Assembly (NCBI RefSeq): GCF_014251595.1
Contig: NZ_CP059192.1
Location: 155,020 to 219,019 of the forward strand
Source: Blattabacterium cuenoti
Lineage (GTDB): Bacteria; Bacteroidota; Bacteroidia; Flavobacteriales; Blattabacteriaceae
DNA: 64,000 bases
Reading direction: 5' to 3'
Each line of letters starts with the position of its first letter. Position 1 is the stretch's first letter. Shown one piece after another: positions 28,364 through 37,031 of the stretch. The position numbers and the translations under genes are program-made. Under the pieces are notes generated by a model. The model was not told the origin of the DNA. It saw only the letters and a list, made by a program, of their open reading frames with translations, and made no database searches.

Positions 28364-29155
28364 ATGGTCCATAAAATACAAGAAACAATCTCTGTAGTAG
28401 AAAAATTACGAATTTTATACAATCTTCAATTAATAGATTCTCGTGTAGATGAAATACGAAAATTTCGTAAAAATATTCCTACGGAAATCAAAAATCTAGA
28501 AGAAGAACTAGATCAAATGAAAAAAAAATTAGAAAACCTTCATGAAGATATTCTTTCTATAAAAGAAAGTATAAATAAACAAAATAAAGATATTAAATAT
28601 TCAGATATTTTGATTCAAAAATATGAAAAACAAAAAAATCATATTAAAAATCATAAAGAATTATATTCTTTAGATAAAGAAATTGATTATCAAAAATTAG
28701 AAATACAATTAGCTAAAAAAAAAATTAAGGAATTAAATATTCAAATTAATAAGAAAGAAGAAATTCTAAAAAAAAAAGAAGATTTATTAAAAAATAAAGA
28801 AGAACACCTGTTTCATAAAAAAAAAGAATTGAATAATATTCTTTTAGAAAACGATAAAGAAGAAAAAATTTTACTGGAACAATCTTTATCTTTTTCTAAA
28901 AAAATAGATAATGGTTTATTAAAAACTTATCTAAGAATTAGAAATGGAGTTAAAAATGGAATAGCTGTTGCTCCAGTAGAAAGAGGAGCTCCATTGGGTT
29001 CTTATTTAGCCATTACTCCTCAAAAATATTCTGAACTGATACAACGTAATAAACTTTTAATAGATGAACATAGTGGAAGAATATTAATAGACGCAGAGTT
29101 AGCTGAGGAGGAAAAGAAAAAATTTTTCATTTTTTGTTCTAAAAAAAAATTGTAG
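28364..29155 (+). CDS. Coiled-coil protein of the C4-type zinc ribbon family, cysteines lost
   Basis: The first 190 or so residues are a long charged coiled coil rich in Lys, Glu and Leu. The C-terminal part (GIAVAPVERGAPLG, DEHSGRILIDAELAEEEK) aligns with the end of the bacterial family called zinc ribbon domain protein (CdsZ-like), but none of the four zinc-binding cysteines is left; the only cysteine is near the very end. I believe flavobacterial relatives share this loss. Function is not established. It sits between the Nif3-like gene and a redoxin, two bases after the former. Confidence 0.82.
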   Translation: MVHKIQETISVVEKLRILYNLQLIDSRVDEIRKFRKNIPTEIKNLEEELDQMKKKLENLHEDILSIKESINKQNKDIKYSDILIQKYEKQKNHIKNHKELYSLDKEIDYQKLEIQLAKKKIKELNIQINKKEEILKKKEDLLKNKEEHLFHKKKELNNILLENDKEEKILLEQSLSFSKKIDNGLLKTYLRIRNGVKNGIAVAPVERGAPLGSYLAITPQKYSELIQRNKLLIDEHSGRILIDAELAEEEKKKFFIFCSKKKL

Positions 29156-29158
29156 ATT

Positions 29159-29713
29159 ATGGTACCAACTTATTCTTCTGATGAAAAGAAAATTAAAATT
29201 AAAGATTTTGAATTATTAGAAGTTTCTTCAGGAAAAAAGAAATTTTTAAGACATTATTTTTCAAATAAAGCAACTGTAATAATGTTTATTTGTAATCATT
29301 GTCCATATGTTAAACATATCAATACAGCATTGATTCGTTTAGTTAAAGATTTTTTACCCAAAAAGATTTCATTTTTAGCAATCAATTCTAATGATTCCGA
29401 AAAATATCCAGAGGATTCTCCAGAAAATATGAAAAAAGTATATCATCAATTAGGATATCCTTTCCCTTATTTTTTTGATGAAAATCAAGAAGTTGCTAAA
29501 TATTATCGCGCAAAATGTACTCCTGAATTTTTTATTTTTTCAGGGAAGGGAAATTTATATTATCATGGTCAATTAGATGATTCTAGACCTAACAATGACA
29601 TTCCTGTTACAGGTTATGATGTGAGAAATGTTTTACAAGATATTTTAAAAGGAAAAAAAATATACCCCACAGTAAAATTAAGTTACGGATGTAATATCAA
29701 ATGGAAAACATAA
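29159..29713 (+). CDS. Thioredoxin-fold redoxin (AhpC/TSA-like)
   Basis: A 184-residue protein with the redoxin fold and the motif CNHCPYVKH, a CxxC pair placed as in the thioredoxin-like family that carries this exact motif in many bacteria. FDENQEVAKYYRAKCTPEFFIF contains the cis-proline segment, and HGQLDDSRPNN is a further family block. No signal peptide is visible, so it should be cytoplasmic. Its partner and substrate are not known. The last 36 bases overlap the convergent nrnA. Confidence 0.88.
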   Translation: MVPTYSSDEKKIKIKDFELLEVSSGKKKFLRHYFSNKATVIMFICNHCPYVKHINTALIRLVKDFLPKKISFLAINSNDSEKYPEDSPENMKKVYHQLGYPFPYFFDENQEVAKYYRAKCTPEFFIFSGKGNLYYHGQLDDSRPNNDIPVTGYDVRNVLQDILKGKKIYPTVKLSYGCNIKWKT

Positions 29714-30703
29714 GTTTTTATAATAATTAGGAATAATTCTCAAAAAATATTCTATAGATTCAGACAAACTTTTTTCGGACGTTCCTCCCGATGCATTTTT
29801 ATGTCCTCCACCCCTAAAATGTTTTCTAGCAAAAATGTTTACATCAAAGTTACCTTTTGAACGAAAGGATATTTTAATAGGATTTTTTTCTTTTTCTTCA
29901 AAAAAGAAAACGGAAAAAACAATATTTTTAATACCTAATCCATAAGTAATAATACCTTCTGTATCTCCTTGTTTATATGAATAAAAACTAATATCCGAAG
30001 CTCGAATGCTCGTATAAGCTGTACGATATTTTTTAATTACTTTTAATTTTTTTAAGGCTTTAGATAATAATTTTAATCGATTTTCATTGTATTTATTTTG
30101 TAAATGATCATAAATATAATTTAAATCAATTCCTTTTTCTATTAATTTTCCGGCAATAAAATGAGTTTCTGAAGTCATAGAAGGAAAACGAAAAAAACCT
30201 GTATCTGTCATTAATCCTACATATAAACATGTAGCTATTTTTTTGTCTATTTTACTTAAGTTATTCATATCAGATATAAATCGAAAAACTAAAATACTAG
30301 TAGCTGATGCTGTAGGATCTGAAAACATAAAATCAAAACAAGATGGAAAAGGATGATGATCAATTAATATTTTTTTTGCTTTTGAATACAAAAATAAATC
30401 TCTTATATTATTGATTCTTGACAAATTATTAAAATCTATAAAAAAAATATAGTCAGAATTTATAATTTTTTTTTTTATTATAGATTGTGTGTATTTAGAA
30501 AATACAATAATATTATCGGTTCCAGGTAACCATCTAAAAAATTCTGAATATTCTGTCGGAGATATTAAATCTACATCATGTTTTAATTTTCTGAAATAAA
30601 ATAAAAGAGCTAAAGAAGATCCTAATGCATCTCCATCTGGATTATTATGAGTGAATAATACAATTTTTTTCTTATGTATTCCATTTATGTTAGAAAACAA
30701 CAT
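29678..30703 (-). CDS. nrnA: DHH-family oligoribonuclease / pAp phosphatase (NrnA type)
   Basis: DHH-DHHA1 phosphoesterases of this type degrade short RNA oligonucleotides and dephosphorylate pAp. The metal motifs are HNNPDGDALGSS at 19-30, the DFNNLSR region and DHHPFPS; the C-terminal DHHA1 domain ends with HFRGGGHKNASGG. At 341 residues it is full length. It reads into the redoxin gene from the other side, sharing 36 bases. It begins 3 bases after cca and is probably the last gene of dapD-tsaC-cca-nrnA. Confidence 0.92.
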   Translation of the reverse strand: MLFSNINGIHKKKIVLFTHNNPDGDALGSSLALLFYFRKLKHDVDLISPTEYSEFFRWLPGTDNIIVFSKYTQSIIKKKIINSDYIFFIDFNNLSRINNIRDLFLYSKAKKILIDHHPFPSCFDFMFSDPTASATSILVFRFISDMNNLSKIDKKIATCLYVGLMTDTGFFRFPSMTSETHFIAGKLIEKGIDLNYIYDHLQNKYNENRLKLLSKALKKLKVIKKYRTAYTSIRASDISFYSYKQGDTEGIITYGLGIKNIVFSVFFFEEKEKNPIKISFRSKGNFDVNIFARKHFRGGGHKNASGGTSEKSLSESIEYFLRIIPNYYKNLCFPFDITSVT

Positions 30704-30706
30704 ATA

Positions 30707-32140
30707 TTATATTTTACTTTTTACTTTTTTTTTAAATCCTAATTCTTCTCCTTTTTTTAACATAAGTAAATAAGCAGAATGAAAATCATTAGATATTTTT
30801 CCTTCCAAAATATAATCTTTAACAAAATTTTTTATGATTCCTATTTCCTTACATGGATTAATATGAAAGGCTTTCATTATATCATCTCCTGATATAGGCG
30901 ATTTCCAATTTTGAATCCTATCTTTTTCTTCCAATTTTCTAATTCTTTCCATAAGAAGATAAATATTTTTTTTATACTGATTTTTTTTTTCTATATTGTT
31001 AGTAGTAATATCAGCTATACATAATTTGATTAAATCTTCCAAATCATTTCCTACATCAAATAATAATCTACGTATGGCAGAATCACTGGCATTATTTCCT
31101 ATTAATGCAATAGGCCTGGAACTATGTTGAATCATTTTTTGAACATACTTCATAGAAGTACCTTTTGTAAGCTTTAACCGTTGAAATATACTTGTAACCA
31201 TTTTAGATCCTACAAGTTCATGAGCATGAAAAGACCATCCTATTCTTGGTAAAAATTTTTTTGTACAAGTTTTTCCAATATCGTGGAGTAATGCAACCCA
31301 TCTTAACCAAATAGAGCTATTTTTTTCCTGACTAATATTATCGACGACTTGCAAAGTATGATAAAAATTATCTTTGTGTTTATATCCGTTTTTTTCTTCT
31401 ATTCCTTTTAAAGAAACTAATTCCGGTAATATAATTGATAACAATCCAGATTTGTATAATAAAAACAATCCTCTAGAAGGCTTGTTTGATAGCAAAATTT
31501 GGTTGAATTCCTCTACAATTCTTTCTGTAGAAACAATATTTATTCTATTTTTATTTTTTTGAATTGATTGAAATGAATATTTTTCAATATCAAACTGTAA
31601 TTGAGTCGCAAATCGTATGGCTCGCATCATTCGTAATGGATCATCAGAATAAGTCTTATTTGCATCTAATGGAGTTTTTAATATTTTTTTTTTCAAATCC
31701 GATAAACCTCCAAATGGATCGATTAATTCTCCATAATCTTGATGGTTTAAACTAATAGCTAAAGTGTTAATTGTAAAATCTCTTCTGTTTTGATCATCTT
31801 GTAATGATCCTAATTCAATAATTGGTTTTCTACTAAAAAAATGATAAGATTCTTTTCTAGATCCCACAAATTCGATTTTTTGATTATCATATTCTAACAT
31901 AGCTGTTCCAAAACGTTTAAATATTATTATTTTAGGATAGGGAATAAGATTTTTAGAAACCTCTTTAGCCAATATGATTCCTTCTCCTATAGTTAGGATA
32001 TCTAAATCTTTTGATCTAGTTTTTCCTAGTAAAAAATCACGAACATAACCTCCTATAACATAACTATTTTGTTTTATTTTTTGAGCAGAAATACTTATAA
32101 TGTGAAATATTTTTTTGTGAACAGCAGATGATAAATTCAT
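30707..32140 (-). CDS. cca: CCA tRNA nucleotidyltransferase / poly(A) polymerase family
   Basis: Class II nucleotidyltransferase head with VIGGYVRDFLLGK and the catalytic Asp pair in SKDLDILTIGEG, then RRDFTINTLA, the DDPLRMMRAIRFA block and a C-terminal HD domain (HDIGKT). This layout with 477 residues fits the Bacteroidota proteins annotated CCA-adding enzyme; a poly(A) polymerase role cannot be excluded from sequence, but a cell needs a CCA enzyme and no other is in view. It lies between tsaC and nrnA with gaps of 3-6 bases. Confidence 0.9.
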   Translation of the reverse strand: MNLSSAVHKKIFHIISISAQKIKQNSYVIGGYVRDFLLGKTRSKDLDILTIGEGIILAKEVSKNLIPYPKIIIFKRFGTAMLEYDNQKIEFVGSRKESYHFFSRKPIIELGSLQDDQNRRDFTINTLAISLNHQDYGELIDPFGGLSDLKKKILKTPLDANKTYSDDPLRMMRAIRFATQLQFDIEKYSFQSIQKNKNRINIVSTERIVEEFNQILLSNKPSRGLFLLYKSGLLSIILPELVSLKGIEEKNGYKHKDNFYHTLQVVDNISQEKNSSIWLRWVALLHDIGKTCTKKFLPRIGWSFHAHELVGSKMVTSIFQRLKLTKGTSMKYVQKMIQHSSRPIALIGNNASDSAIRRLLFDVGNDLEDLIKLCIADITTNNIEKKNQYKKNIYLLMERIRKLEEKDRIQNWKSPISGDDIMKAFHINPCKEIGIIKNFVKDYILEGKISNDFHSAYLLMLKKGEELGFKKKVKSKI

Positions 32141-32146
32141 GTCAGT

Positions 32147-32725
32147 CTACATACGTAATATTTTTACCTGATTATATTCTATTTTGATAATAGAAGAATT
32201 ACTATATTTTGCTTTTTCTTCTCTACGAAAGTTTACAATATAATCTGTTTTTCTTAAAATACAAGGACTAATTTCTGAAAAAGATTTAGGAGTGATACAT
32301 CCTGATAAATTAGCAGAAGTAGAAACAATAGGTCTATTTAAATTTCGTATTAAATAAACACAAAATGGATCATATGTTAAACGAACAGCTAAAGTATTAT
32401 CTTTTCTGAAAAAATTAGATGCTATTTTTTTTGCATTTTCATATACGATAGTAATCGGTTTCTCTTCTTTGAGAAAATTATCAACAATTTTTTTTTTGGT
32501 AAAAGTAGAAATTTTTCCTACTAATTGATGTAAACGATCCATGTTTTCTACCAAAACAATCATAGATTGATGAATATTTCTGTTTTTAATTTCACATATC
32601 TTTTTTATAGCTTGCATATTATATGCATCACATCCTAATCCCCATACTGTATCTGTAGGATACAATAAACTCTTTCCTCTTTTTAATATGTTTACGCTTT
32701 TTTCTAATTCTATGTAAAAAGACAT
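32147..32725 (-). CDS. tsaC: Threonylcarbamoyl-AMP synthase (Sua5/YrdC family)
   Basis: This enzyme makes threonylcarbamoyl-AMP from threonine, bicarbonate and ATP for the t6A37 modification of ANN-decoding tRNAs. LLYPTDTVWGLGCDA, TLAVRLTYDP and PIVSTSANLSG are the YrdC-domain hallmarks. At 192 residues it is the short TsaC form without the Sua5 C-terminal domain. Its ATG directly abuts the dapD stop with no spacer, a sign of coupling. Confidence 0.93.
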   Translation of the reverse strand: MSFYIELEKSVNILKRGKSLLYPTDTVWGLGCDAYNMQAIKKICEIKNRNIHQSMIVLVENMDRLHQLVGKISTFTKKKIVDNFLKEEKPITIVYENAKKIASNFFRKDNTLAVRLTYDPFCVYLIRNLNRPIVSTSANLSGCITPKSFSEISPCILRKTDYIVNFRREEKAKYSNSSIIKIEYNQVKILRM

Positions 32726-33544
32726 TTAAACTGACAAATTATGAGTTCTCAATGCATCATTTAAAGAAACTTTTTTATTTGTACTTTCTTTTCTTTTTCC
32801 TATAATCATAGCGCATGGAACATGATATATTCCTGAAGTAAATTTTTTGGGATAAGATCCAGGTATGACTACAGAATATTTTGGAATTACTTTTTTTGTT
32901 TCAATAGGTTTTTCATGAGTCACATCAAAAATCTTAGTTGAGGCAGTGATAACAACATTGGATCCTAAAACAGCTCCTTCTTTGATCAAAATCCCTTCCA
33001 CTAAAATGCATCTAGATCCAATAAAAACATCATTTTCAACAATAACGGGAAAACCTTGTAAAGGTTCTAAAACTCCTCCTATGCCAACACCTCCACTTAT
33101 ATGGACACGACTACCAATTTGAGCACAACTCCCCACTGTAGCCCATGTATCGATCATGGTTTCTTTTCCTATATATGCCCCTATATTTACATAAGAAGGC
33201 ATAAGAACAACTCCTGGTGATATATAGGATCCATAACGTGCTATAGCATGAGGAACAACGCGTATTCCTTTCTCTTTAAATTTATTCTTGATAGGAATTT
33301 TATCATAAAACTCTAATGGACCTAATTCTATCGTATTCATTTTTTGAATAGAAAAATACATTATAATGGCTTTTTTAATCCATTCGTTAACTACCCATCT
33401 TTTATTTAAATAATCCGATACTCTGATTGTCCCTATTTCTAGATAATCAATAACTTTAAGAACGACTTTTTTTATATTTTTATCAGTGACCCATACGTTT
33501 TTATTATTCCAAGCTTTTTCTATTTCTAATTTTAGTTGATTCAC
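32726..33544 (-). CDS. dapD: Tetrahydrodipicolinate N-succinyltransferase
   Basis: DapD succinylates tetrahydrodipicolinate in the DAP/lysine pathway, needed for peptidoglycan and for lysine supply to a host. The left-handed beta helix of hexapeptide repeats fills the middle (SPGVVLMPSYVNIGAYIG through VENDVFIGSRCILVEGILI). At 272 residues the length is normal. It leads the reverse run dapD-tsaC-cca-nrnA and has the best promoter match in the window just upstream. Confidence 0.95.
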   Translation of the reverse strand: MNQLKLEIEKAWNNKNVWVTDKNIKKVVLKVIDYLEIGTIRVSDYLNKRWVVNEWIKKAIIMYFSIQKMNTIELGPLEFYDKIPIKNKFKEKGIRVVPHAIARYGSYISPGVVLMPSYVNIGAYIGKETMIDTWATVGSCAQIGSRVHISGGVGIGGVLEPLQGFPVIVENDVFIGSRCILVEGILIKEGAVLGSNVVITASTKIFDVTHEKPIETKKVIPKYSVVIPGSYPKKFTSGIYHVPCAMIIGKRKESTNKKVSLNDALRTHNLSV

Positions 33545-33573
33545 CTTTTATTTATATTGCTCATATGAATAAA

Positions 33574-33604
33574 CAAAAGTAGAAAAAATAAAATAAGATA
33601 ACAA
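33574..33604 (-). promoter_or_regulatory. Bacteroidota-type promoter upstream of dapD
   Basis: On the reverse strand a TTG (33602-33604) is followed after 20 bases by TACTTTTG (33574-33581), fitting the -33 TTG / -7 TAnnTTTG promoter of Bacteroidota in sequence and spacing. The -7 box ends about 30 bases from the dapD ATG. It is the only place in the window where I see both elements at proper distance. Confidence 0.5.
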
Positions 33605-33618
33605 GTGTATCATAAACA

Positions 33619-34044
33619 ATGTCAAAAATATTAGGAATAGATTATGGCAAAACAATTACCGGATTATCTATATCAGATGAAAAAAAAATATTTGCTTTTG
33701 GACTAGGAGCTGTTCCAACTAAGAACTTAATGAAGTTTTTCAAAAATTTTTTTCTTCATGAAGAAATAGAAAAAATTGTTGTAGGATTACCAATTAAATT
33801 GAATAATCAAAAAGAGATTTTAATTGAAATAGAGATTCAAAAATTTATCAGAAAATTTCATATAAAATATCCTAAAATCATTGTAGAAAGATTAGATGAA
33901 CGTTTTACATCTAAAATAGCCTTTGATACTATGATAAAATTAGGTTTAAAACAAAAAAAAAGAAGAAAAAAAGTAATTTTAAATCAAATTAGTGCTACTA
34001 TAATCTTACAATCTTATATAACGAAAAAAGAAAAAAAAAATTAA
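33619..34044 (+). CDS. ruvX: Holliday junction resolvase-like / pre-16S rRNA nuclease (YqgF)
   Basis: YqgF family RNase H-like nucleases finish the 5' end of 16S rRNA. The first catalytic Asp is in ILGIDYGKTITGLSI; VVGLPIKLN and the RLDERFTSK segment with its Asp/Glu follow, and 141 residues is the usual size. It is divergent from dapD and four bases upstream of def, with which it probably shares a transcript. Confidence 0.93.
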   Translation: MSKILGIDYGKTITGLSISDEKKIFAFGLGAVPTKNLMKFFKNFFLHEEIEKIVVGLPIKLNNQKEILIEIEIQKFIRKFHIKYPKIIVERLDERFTSKIAFDTMIKLGLKQKKRRKKVILNQISATIILQSYITKKEKKN

Positions 34045-34047
34045 TTT

Positions 34048-34599
34048 ATGGTATTACCTATAGTTTTTTATGGAAATCCTATTTTGAGAAAAAAATGTTT
34101 GAACATAGATTTTTCTTCTTTTGAAAATAGAAAAAAAATTAATCATTTGATTCAAAATATGTTTGAAACCATACACAAAGTAAAAGGAATCGGATTGGCT
34201 GCTCCCCAAATTGGACAAAATATTCGACTCTTTATAGTTGAGACTCCTTCTTTTTCTTTAAATGGAGAAAATATTACAAACTATAAAGAGGTTTTTATTA
34301 ATGCTAAAATATTAAAAATTCATGGAAAAGAATGTGAATTTAATGAAGGATGTCTTAGTTTTCCTGGAATTATGGGGTATATTAAAAGAAAATCTAATGT
34401 TAAAATTGAATATTATGATCAAAATTGGAAAAAACAAAAAAAAACATTAACAGGGATATGTGCAAGAGTTATTTTACATGAATATGATCATATTGAAGGA
34501 AAACTTTTTATAGATTATTTTTCTTCCAAAAAAAAGGAAATAATAGAAAAAAAATTGATGAATTTATACCATAAAAAAATTCATATTTATTCGCAATAA
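34048..34599 (+). CDS. def: Peptide deformylase
   Basis: Def removes the formyl group from nascent proteins. All three motifs are present: GIGLAAPQIGQ (47-57), EGCLSFPG with the metal ligand C102, and HEYDH with H144, E145 and H148. At 183 residues it is complete. The last 13 bases overlap the convergent rplT. Confidence 0.96.
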   Translation: MVLPIVFYGNPILRKKCLNIDFSSFENRKKINHLIQNMFETIHKVKGIGLAAPQIGQNIRLFIVETPSFSLNGENITNYKEVFINAKILKIHGKECEFNEGCLSFPGIMGYIKRKSNVKIEYYDQNWKKQKKTLTGICARVILHEYDHIEGKLFIDYFSSKKKEIIEKKLMNLYHKKIHIYSQ

Positions 34600-34937
34600 A
34601 TATCATCTACGATTTTTTTAAAAAGATGAGGATCATTCATGGATATATATGAAAGAATTTTTCTATTGATTTTAATTTTTTTTTCGTATAATTTGTTCAT
34701 AAATTCAGAATAGGATTTTCCATACTGACGTACTCCTGCATTTATACGTTGAATCCAAAGAGATCTAAAGTTTCTTTTTTTTCTTTTTCTTCCTGAAAAA
34801 GCATAAACAAAAGATTTTTCCACAGCATTTTTAGCGACTGTATAAACTTTGCTCCTGGCACCATAAAATCCTTTCGCTAATTTCAATATTTTTTTACGTT
34901 TTCGTCTAGATAAAACTGCATTTGTGGATCTAGGCAT
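34587..34937 (-). CDS. rplT: 50S ribosomal protein L20
   Basis: L20 is an early 23S rRNA binder; in many bacteria it also represses its own operon. The product begins MPRSTNAVLSRRKRKKILK and shows KGFYGARSKVYTVAKNAVEKS and LWIQRINAGVRQYG, all typical. At 116 residues it is complete. It is last in the order thrS-infC-rpmI-rplT. I see no L20 leader structure that I could defend. Confidence 0.97.
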   Translation of the reverse strand: MPRSTNAVLSRRKRKKILKLAKGFYGARSKVYTVAKNAVEKSFVYAFSGRKRKKRNFRSLWIQRINAGVRQYGKSYSEFMNKLYEKKIKINRKILSYISMNDPHLFKKIVDDIYCE

Positions 34938-34941
34938 AATT

Positions 34942-35130
34942 TTAAATTTGTATATTAATATTTTTTTGATCTGATTTTTTCAATAAAACGAACACAGAAA
35001 GGTTTCGCTTCCTTTTTTTAGATTTATTAGTTAATAAATGATTTTTAAATGCATGTTTTCTTTTGATATATCCATTAGCCGTTTTTTTAAATCTTTTTTT
35101 CGATCCTGATTTTGTTTTTAATTTAGGCAT
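34942..35130 (-). CDS. rpmI: 50S ribosomal protein L35
   Basis: A 62-residue basic protein starting [17 protein letters not shown], followed by [15 protein letters not shown], as in L35. It sits between infC and rplT in the conserved order, four bases from rplT. The C-terminal tail past KKRKR is poorly conserved, as often in this family. Confidence 0.95.
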   Translation of the reverse strand: MPKLKTKSGSKKRFKKTANGYIKRKHAFKNHLLTNKSKKRKRNLSVFVLLKKSDQKNINIQI

Positions 35131-35147
35131 AACAAAACAATATAATG

Positions 35148-35726
35148 TTAAAATTTTTTTGGAGCTAATATCATATACATTCTTTTTCCTTCCATCACCG
35201 GCATTTGCTCTACTTTCCCATATTCCTCAATTTCTTCTGCAAATTTTAATAATTTTATTTTACCTTGATCTTTGTATACGATAGATCGTCCTTTAAAAAA
35301 AACAAATACTTTGACTTTATCTCCACGCATTAAAAATTTCTCTGCACTTTTAATCTTAACTTTTCCATCATGTTCACCAATTTGAGGACCAAATCTAATC
35401 TCTTTCGTATTGACTTTAATTTGTTTTGCTTTAAATTGTTTTTTTCTTTTTTTTTGTTCATAAAGAAATTTTTTATAATCTAATATTTTACATACTGGAG
35501 GATTTAATTTTGGATTGATTTCAACTAAATCTAATTCTTTTTCTCTAGAAAATTTAAGGGCTTCTTGTGTAGAGTAAATCCCATTTTCTATGGAATTATC
35601 CCCGACTAGACGAACTTTTGGAACATCAATACTTCCATTGATACGATGTTCTTCTTTTTTTTGTGGTAATGGTCGGTATATTCTATTTTTTTTATTACCT
35701 CTTGAAAACTTCTTTTTTATAATAAT
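35148..35726 (-). CDS. infC: Translation initiation factor IF-3, AUU-type start
   Basis: IF-3 binds the 30S subunit and proofreads the start codon and initiator tRNA. Reading past the first ATG (35330) the same frame stays open and encodes the full N-domain ([56 protein letters not shown]) joined to the C-domain ([27 protein letters not shown]). The frame has no ATG, GTG or TTG before the N-domain and meets a stop at 35736-35738; the available starts are ATT at 35724-35726, ATT at 35721-35723 or ATA at 35718-35720. An AUU start is the classical autoregulated arrangement of infC in E. coli. With the first ATT the product has 192 residues and begins one base after the thrS stop. Confidence 0.92.
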   Translation of the reverse strand: MIIKKKFSRGNKKNRIYRPLPQKKEEHRINGSIDVPKVRLVGDNSIENGIYSTQEALKFSREKELDLVEINPKLNPPVCKILDYKKFLYEQKKRKKQFKAKQIKVNTKEIRFGPQIGEHDGKVKIKSAEKFLMRGDKVKVFVFFKGRSIVYKDQGKIKLLKFAEEIEEYGKVEQMPVMEGKRMYMILAPKKF

Positions 35727-35727
35727 T

Positions 35728-37005
35728 TTATTGTTTTAATTTTTTAATTTTTAAATTGGTTTCATTTAAAATAGATTCGATGCCACTAGAAATAGAAAAT
35801 ACTCCTATATGTCCTATACCATGACGTCGTAATGATATCATTTCATTTTCTTCCTCTTTTTTTCCCAAAATAATCATATAAGGAATCTTATTTTCTTCAG
35901 AATCTCTAATTTTTTTATTGATTTTTTCGTTCCTGTTATCAATAAATACACGAATATTATATTTCAACATTAAATTTAAAATTTTTTTCGCATAAACTAT
36001 ATACTTTTCACTTATAGGAAGGATTACGGCTTGATTTGGAACCAACCACAATGGAAGATTTCCTCCTGTATGTTCTATCATAATAGCGATAATACGTTCT
36101 AATGAACCAAAAGGAGCTCTATGTATCATGACGGGACGACATTTTTCATTATTTTTTCCTTTATAATATAAGTCAAATCTTTCAGGCAAATTATAATCTA
36201 TTTGAATTGTTCCAAGTTGCCAATTTCTTCCTAAAGAATCTTTAATGATAAAATCTAATTTGGGTCCATAAAAAGCCGCATCTCCATAATTAATAGATGC
36301 CTCTATATTCTCTTCTTTTACTACTTTTAAAATAACTTTTTCAGCTTTTTCCCAATTTTTATCCGATCCTATGTAATTATCCATTTTTTTAGGATTTCTA
36401 AGAGAAACACGAACTGTATATGTTAAAAAACCTAAAGAACGAAAAACATAAAAAACTAAATGAATTACTTTTTTAAATTCTTCCAACAATTGATCATGGG
36501 TACAAAAAATATGAGCATCATCTTGAGTAAAACATCTAGCTCTAGTTAAACCGTGAAGTTCTCCGCTTTGTTCATAACGATATACCGTTCCAAACTCAGA
36601 AAAACGTTTAGGAAGATCACGATATGACCATTCTTGAGAACGAAAAATTTCACAATGATGAGGACAATTCATAGGTTTTAAAAGAAAAACCTCTTTTTTT
36701 TCTTTATTAGGAGTTTGAATGGGGTTAAAATGATCTTTTCCATATTTACTCCAATGTCCACTTTTAACATATAATTTTTTATGACCAATATGCGGTGTTA
36801 CAACCATTTCATATCCTGATTTTTTTTGAACGTCAGTTAAAAATTCTTCTAAATTTTTTCTAAAAACTGTTCCTCTAGGAAGCCATAAAGGCAATCCAGA
36901 TCCCACTCGATCAGAAAAAACAAAAAACTTTAGTTTTCTTCCTATTTTTCTATGGTCTTTATTAGAATCTTCTTTTAAAAGAGGAACAAACTTATCTTTA
37001 TTCAT
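35728..37005 (-). CDS. thrS: Threonyl-tRNA synthetase lacking TGS and editing domains
   Basis: A class II synthetase that charges tRNA-Thr. The 425 residues start just before the catalytic core (DHRKIGRKLKFF at 17-28). Motif 2 FGTVYRYEQSGELHGLTRAR, motif 3 HTGGNLPLWLVP and the zinc ligands C114, H165 and H295 are intact, and the anticodon-binding domain ends the protein. Bacterial ThrRS is normally about 640 residues; the N-terminal TGS domain and the domain that clears Ser-tRNA-Thr are gone. The frame is closed by a TAA four codons above the ATG and glpF ends 26 bases away, so no remnant survives nearby. Confidence 0.94.
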   Translation of the reverse strand: MNKDKFVPLLKEDSNKDHRKIGRKLKFFVFSDRVGSGLPLWLPRGTVFRKNLEEFLTDVQKKSGYEMVVTPHIGHKKLYVKSGHWSKYGKDHFNPIQTPNKEKKEVFLLKPMNCPHHCEIFRSQEWSYRDLPKRFSEFGTVYRYEQSGELHGLTRARCFTQDDAHIFCTHDQLLEEFKKVIHLVFYVFRSLGFLTYTVRVSLRNPKKMDNYIGSDKNWEKAEKVILKVVKEENIEASINYGDAAFYGPKLDFIIKDSLGRNWQLGTIQIDYNLPERFDLYYKGKNNEKCRPVMIHRAPFGSLERIIAIMIEHTGGNLPLWLVPNQAVILPISEKYIVYAKKILNLMLKYNIRVFIDNRNEKINKKIRDSEENKIPYMIILGKKEEENEMISLRRHGIGHIGVFSISSGIESILNETNLKIKKLKQ

Positions 37006-37031
37006 AAAAATAAGTTACAAGTTTTTTTATT

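Noticed and set aside
35148..35330. A 60-residue IF-3 fragment or pseudogene
   Set aside because: The frame remains open upstream and codes for the whole N-domain, so the gene is intact with a non-ATG start.
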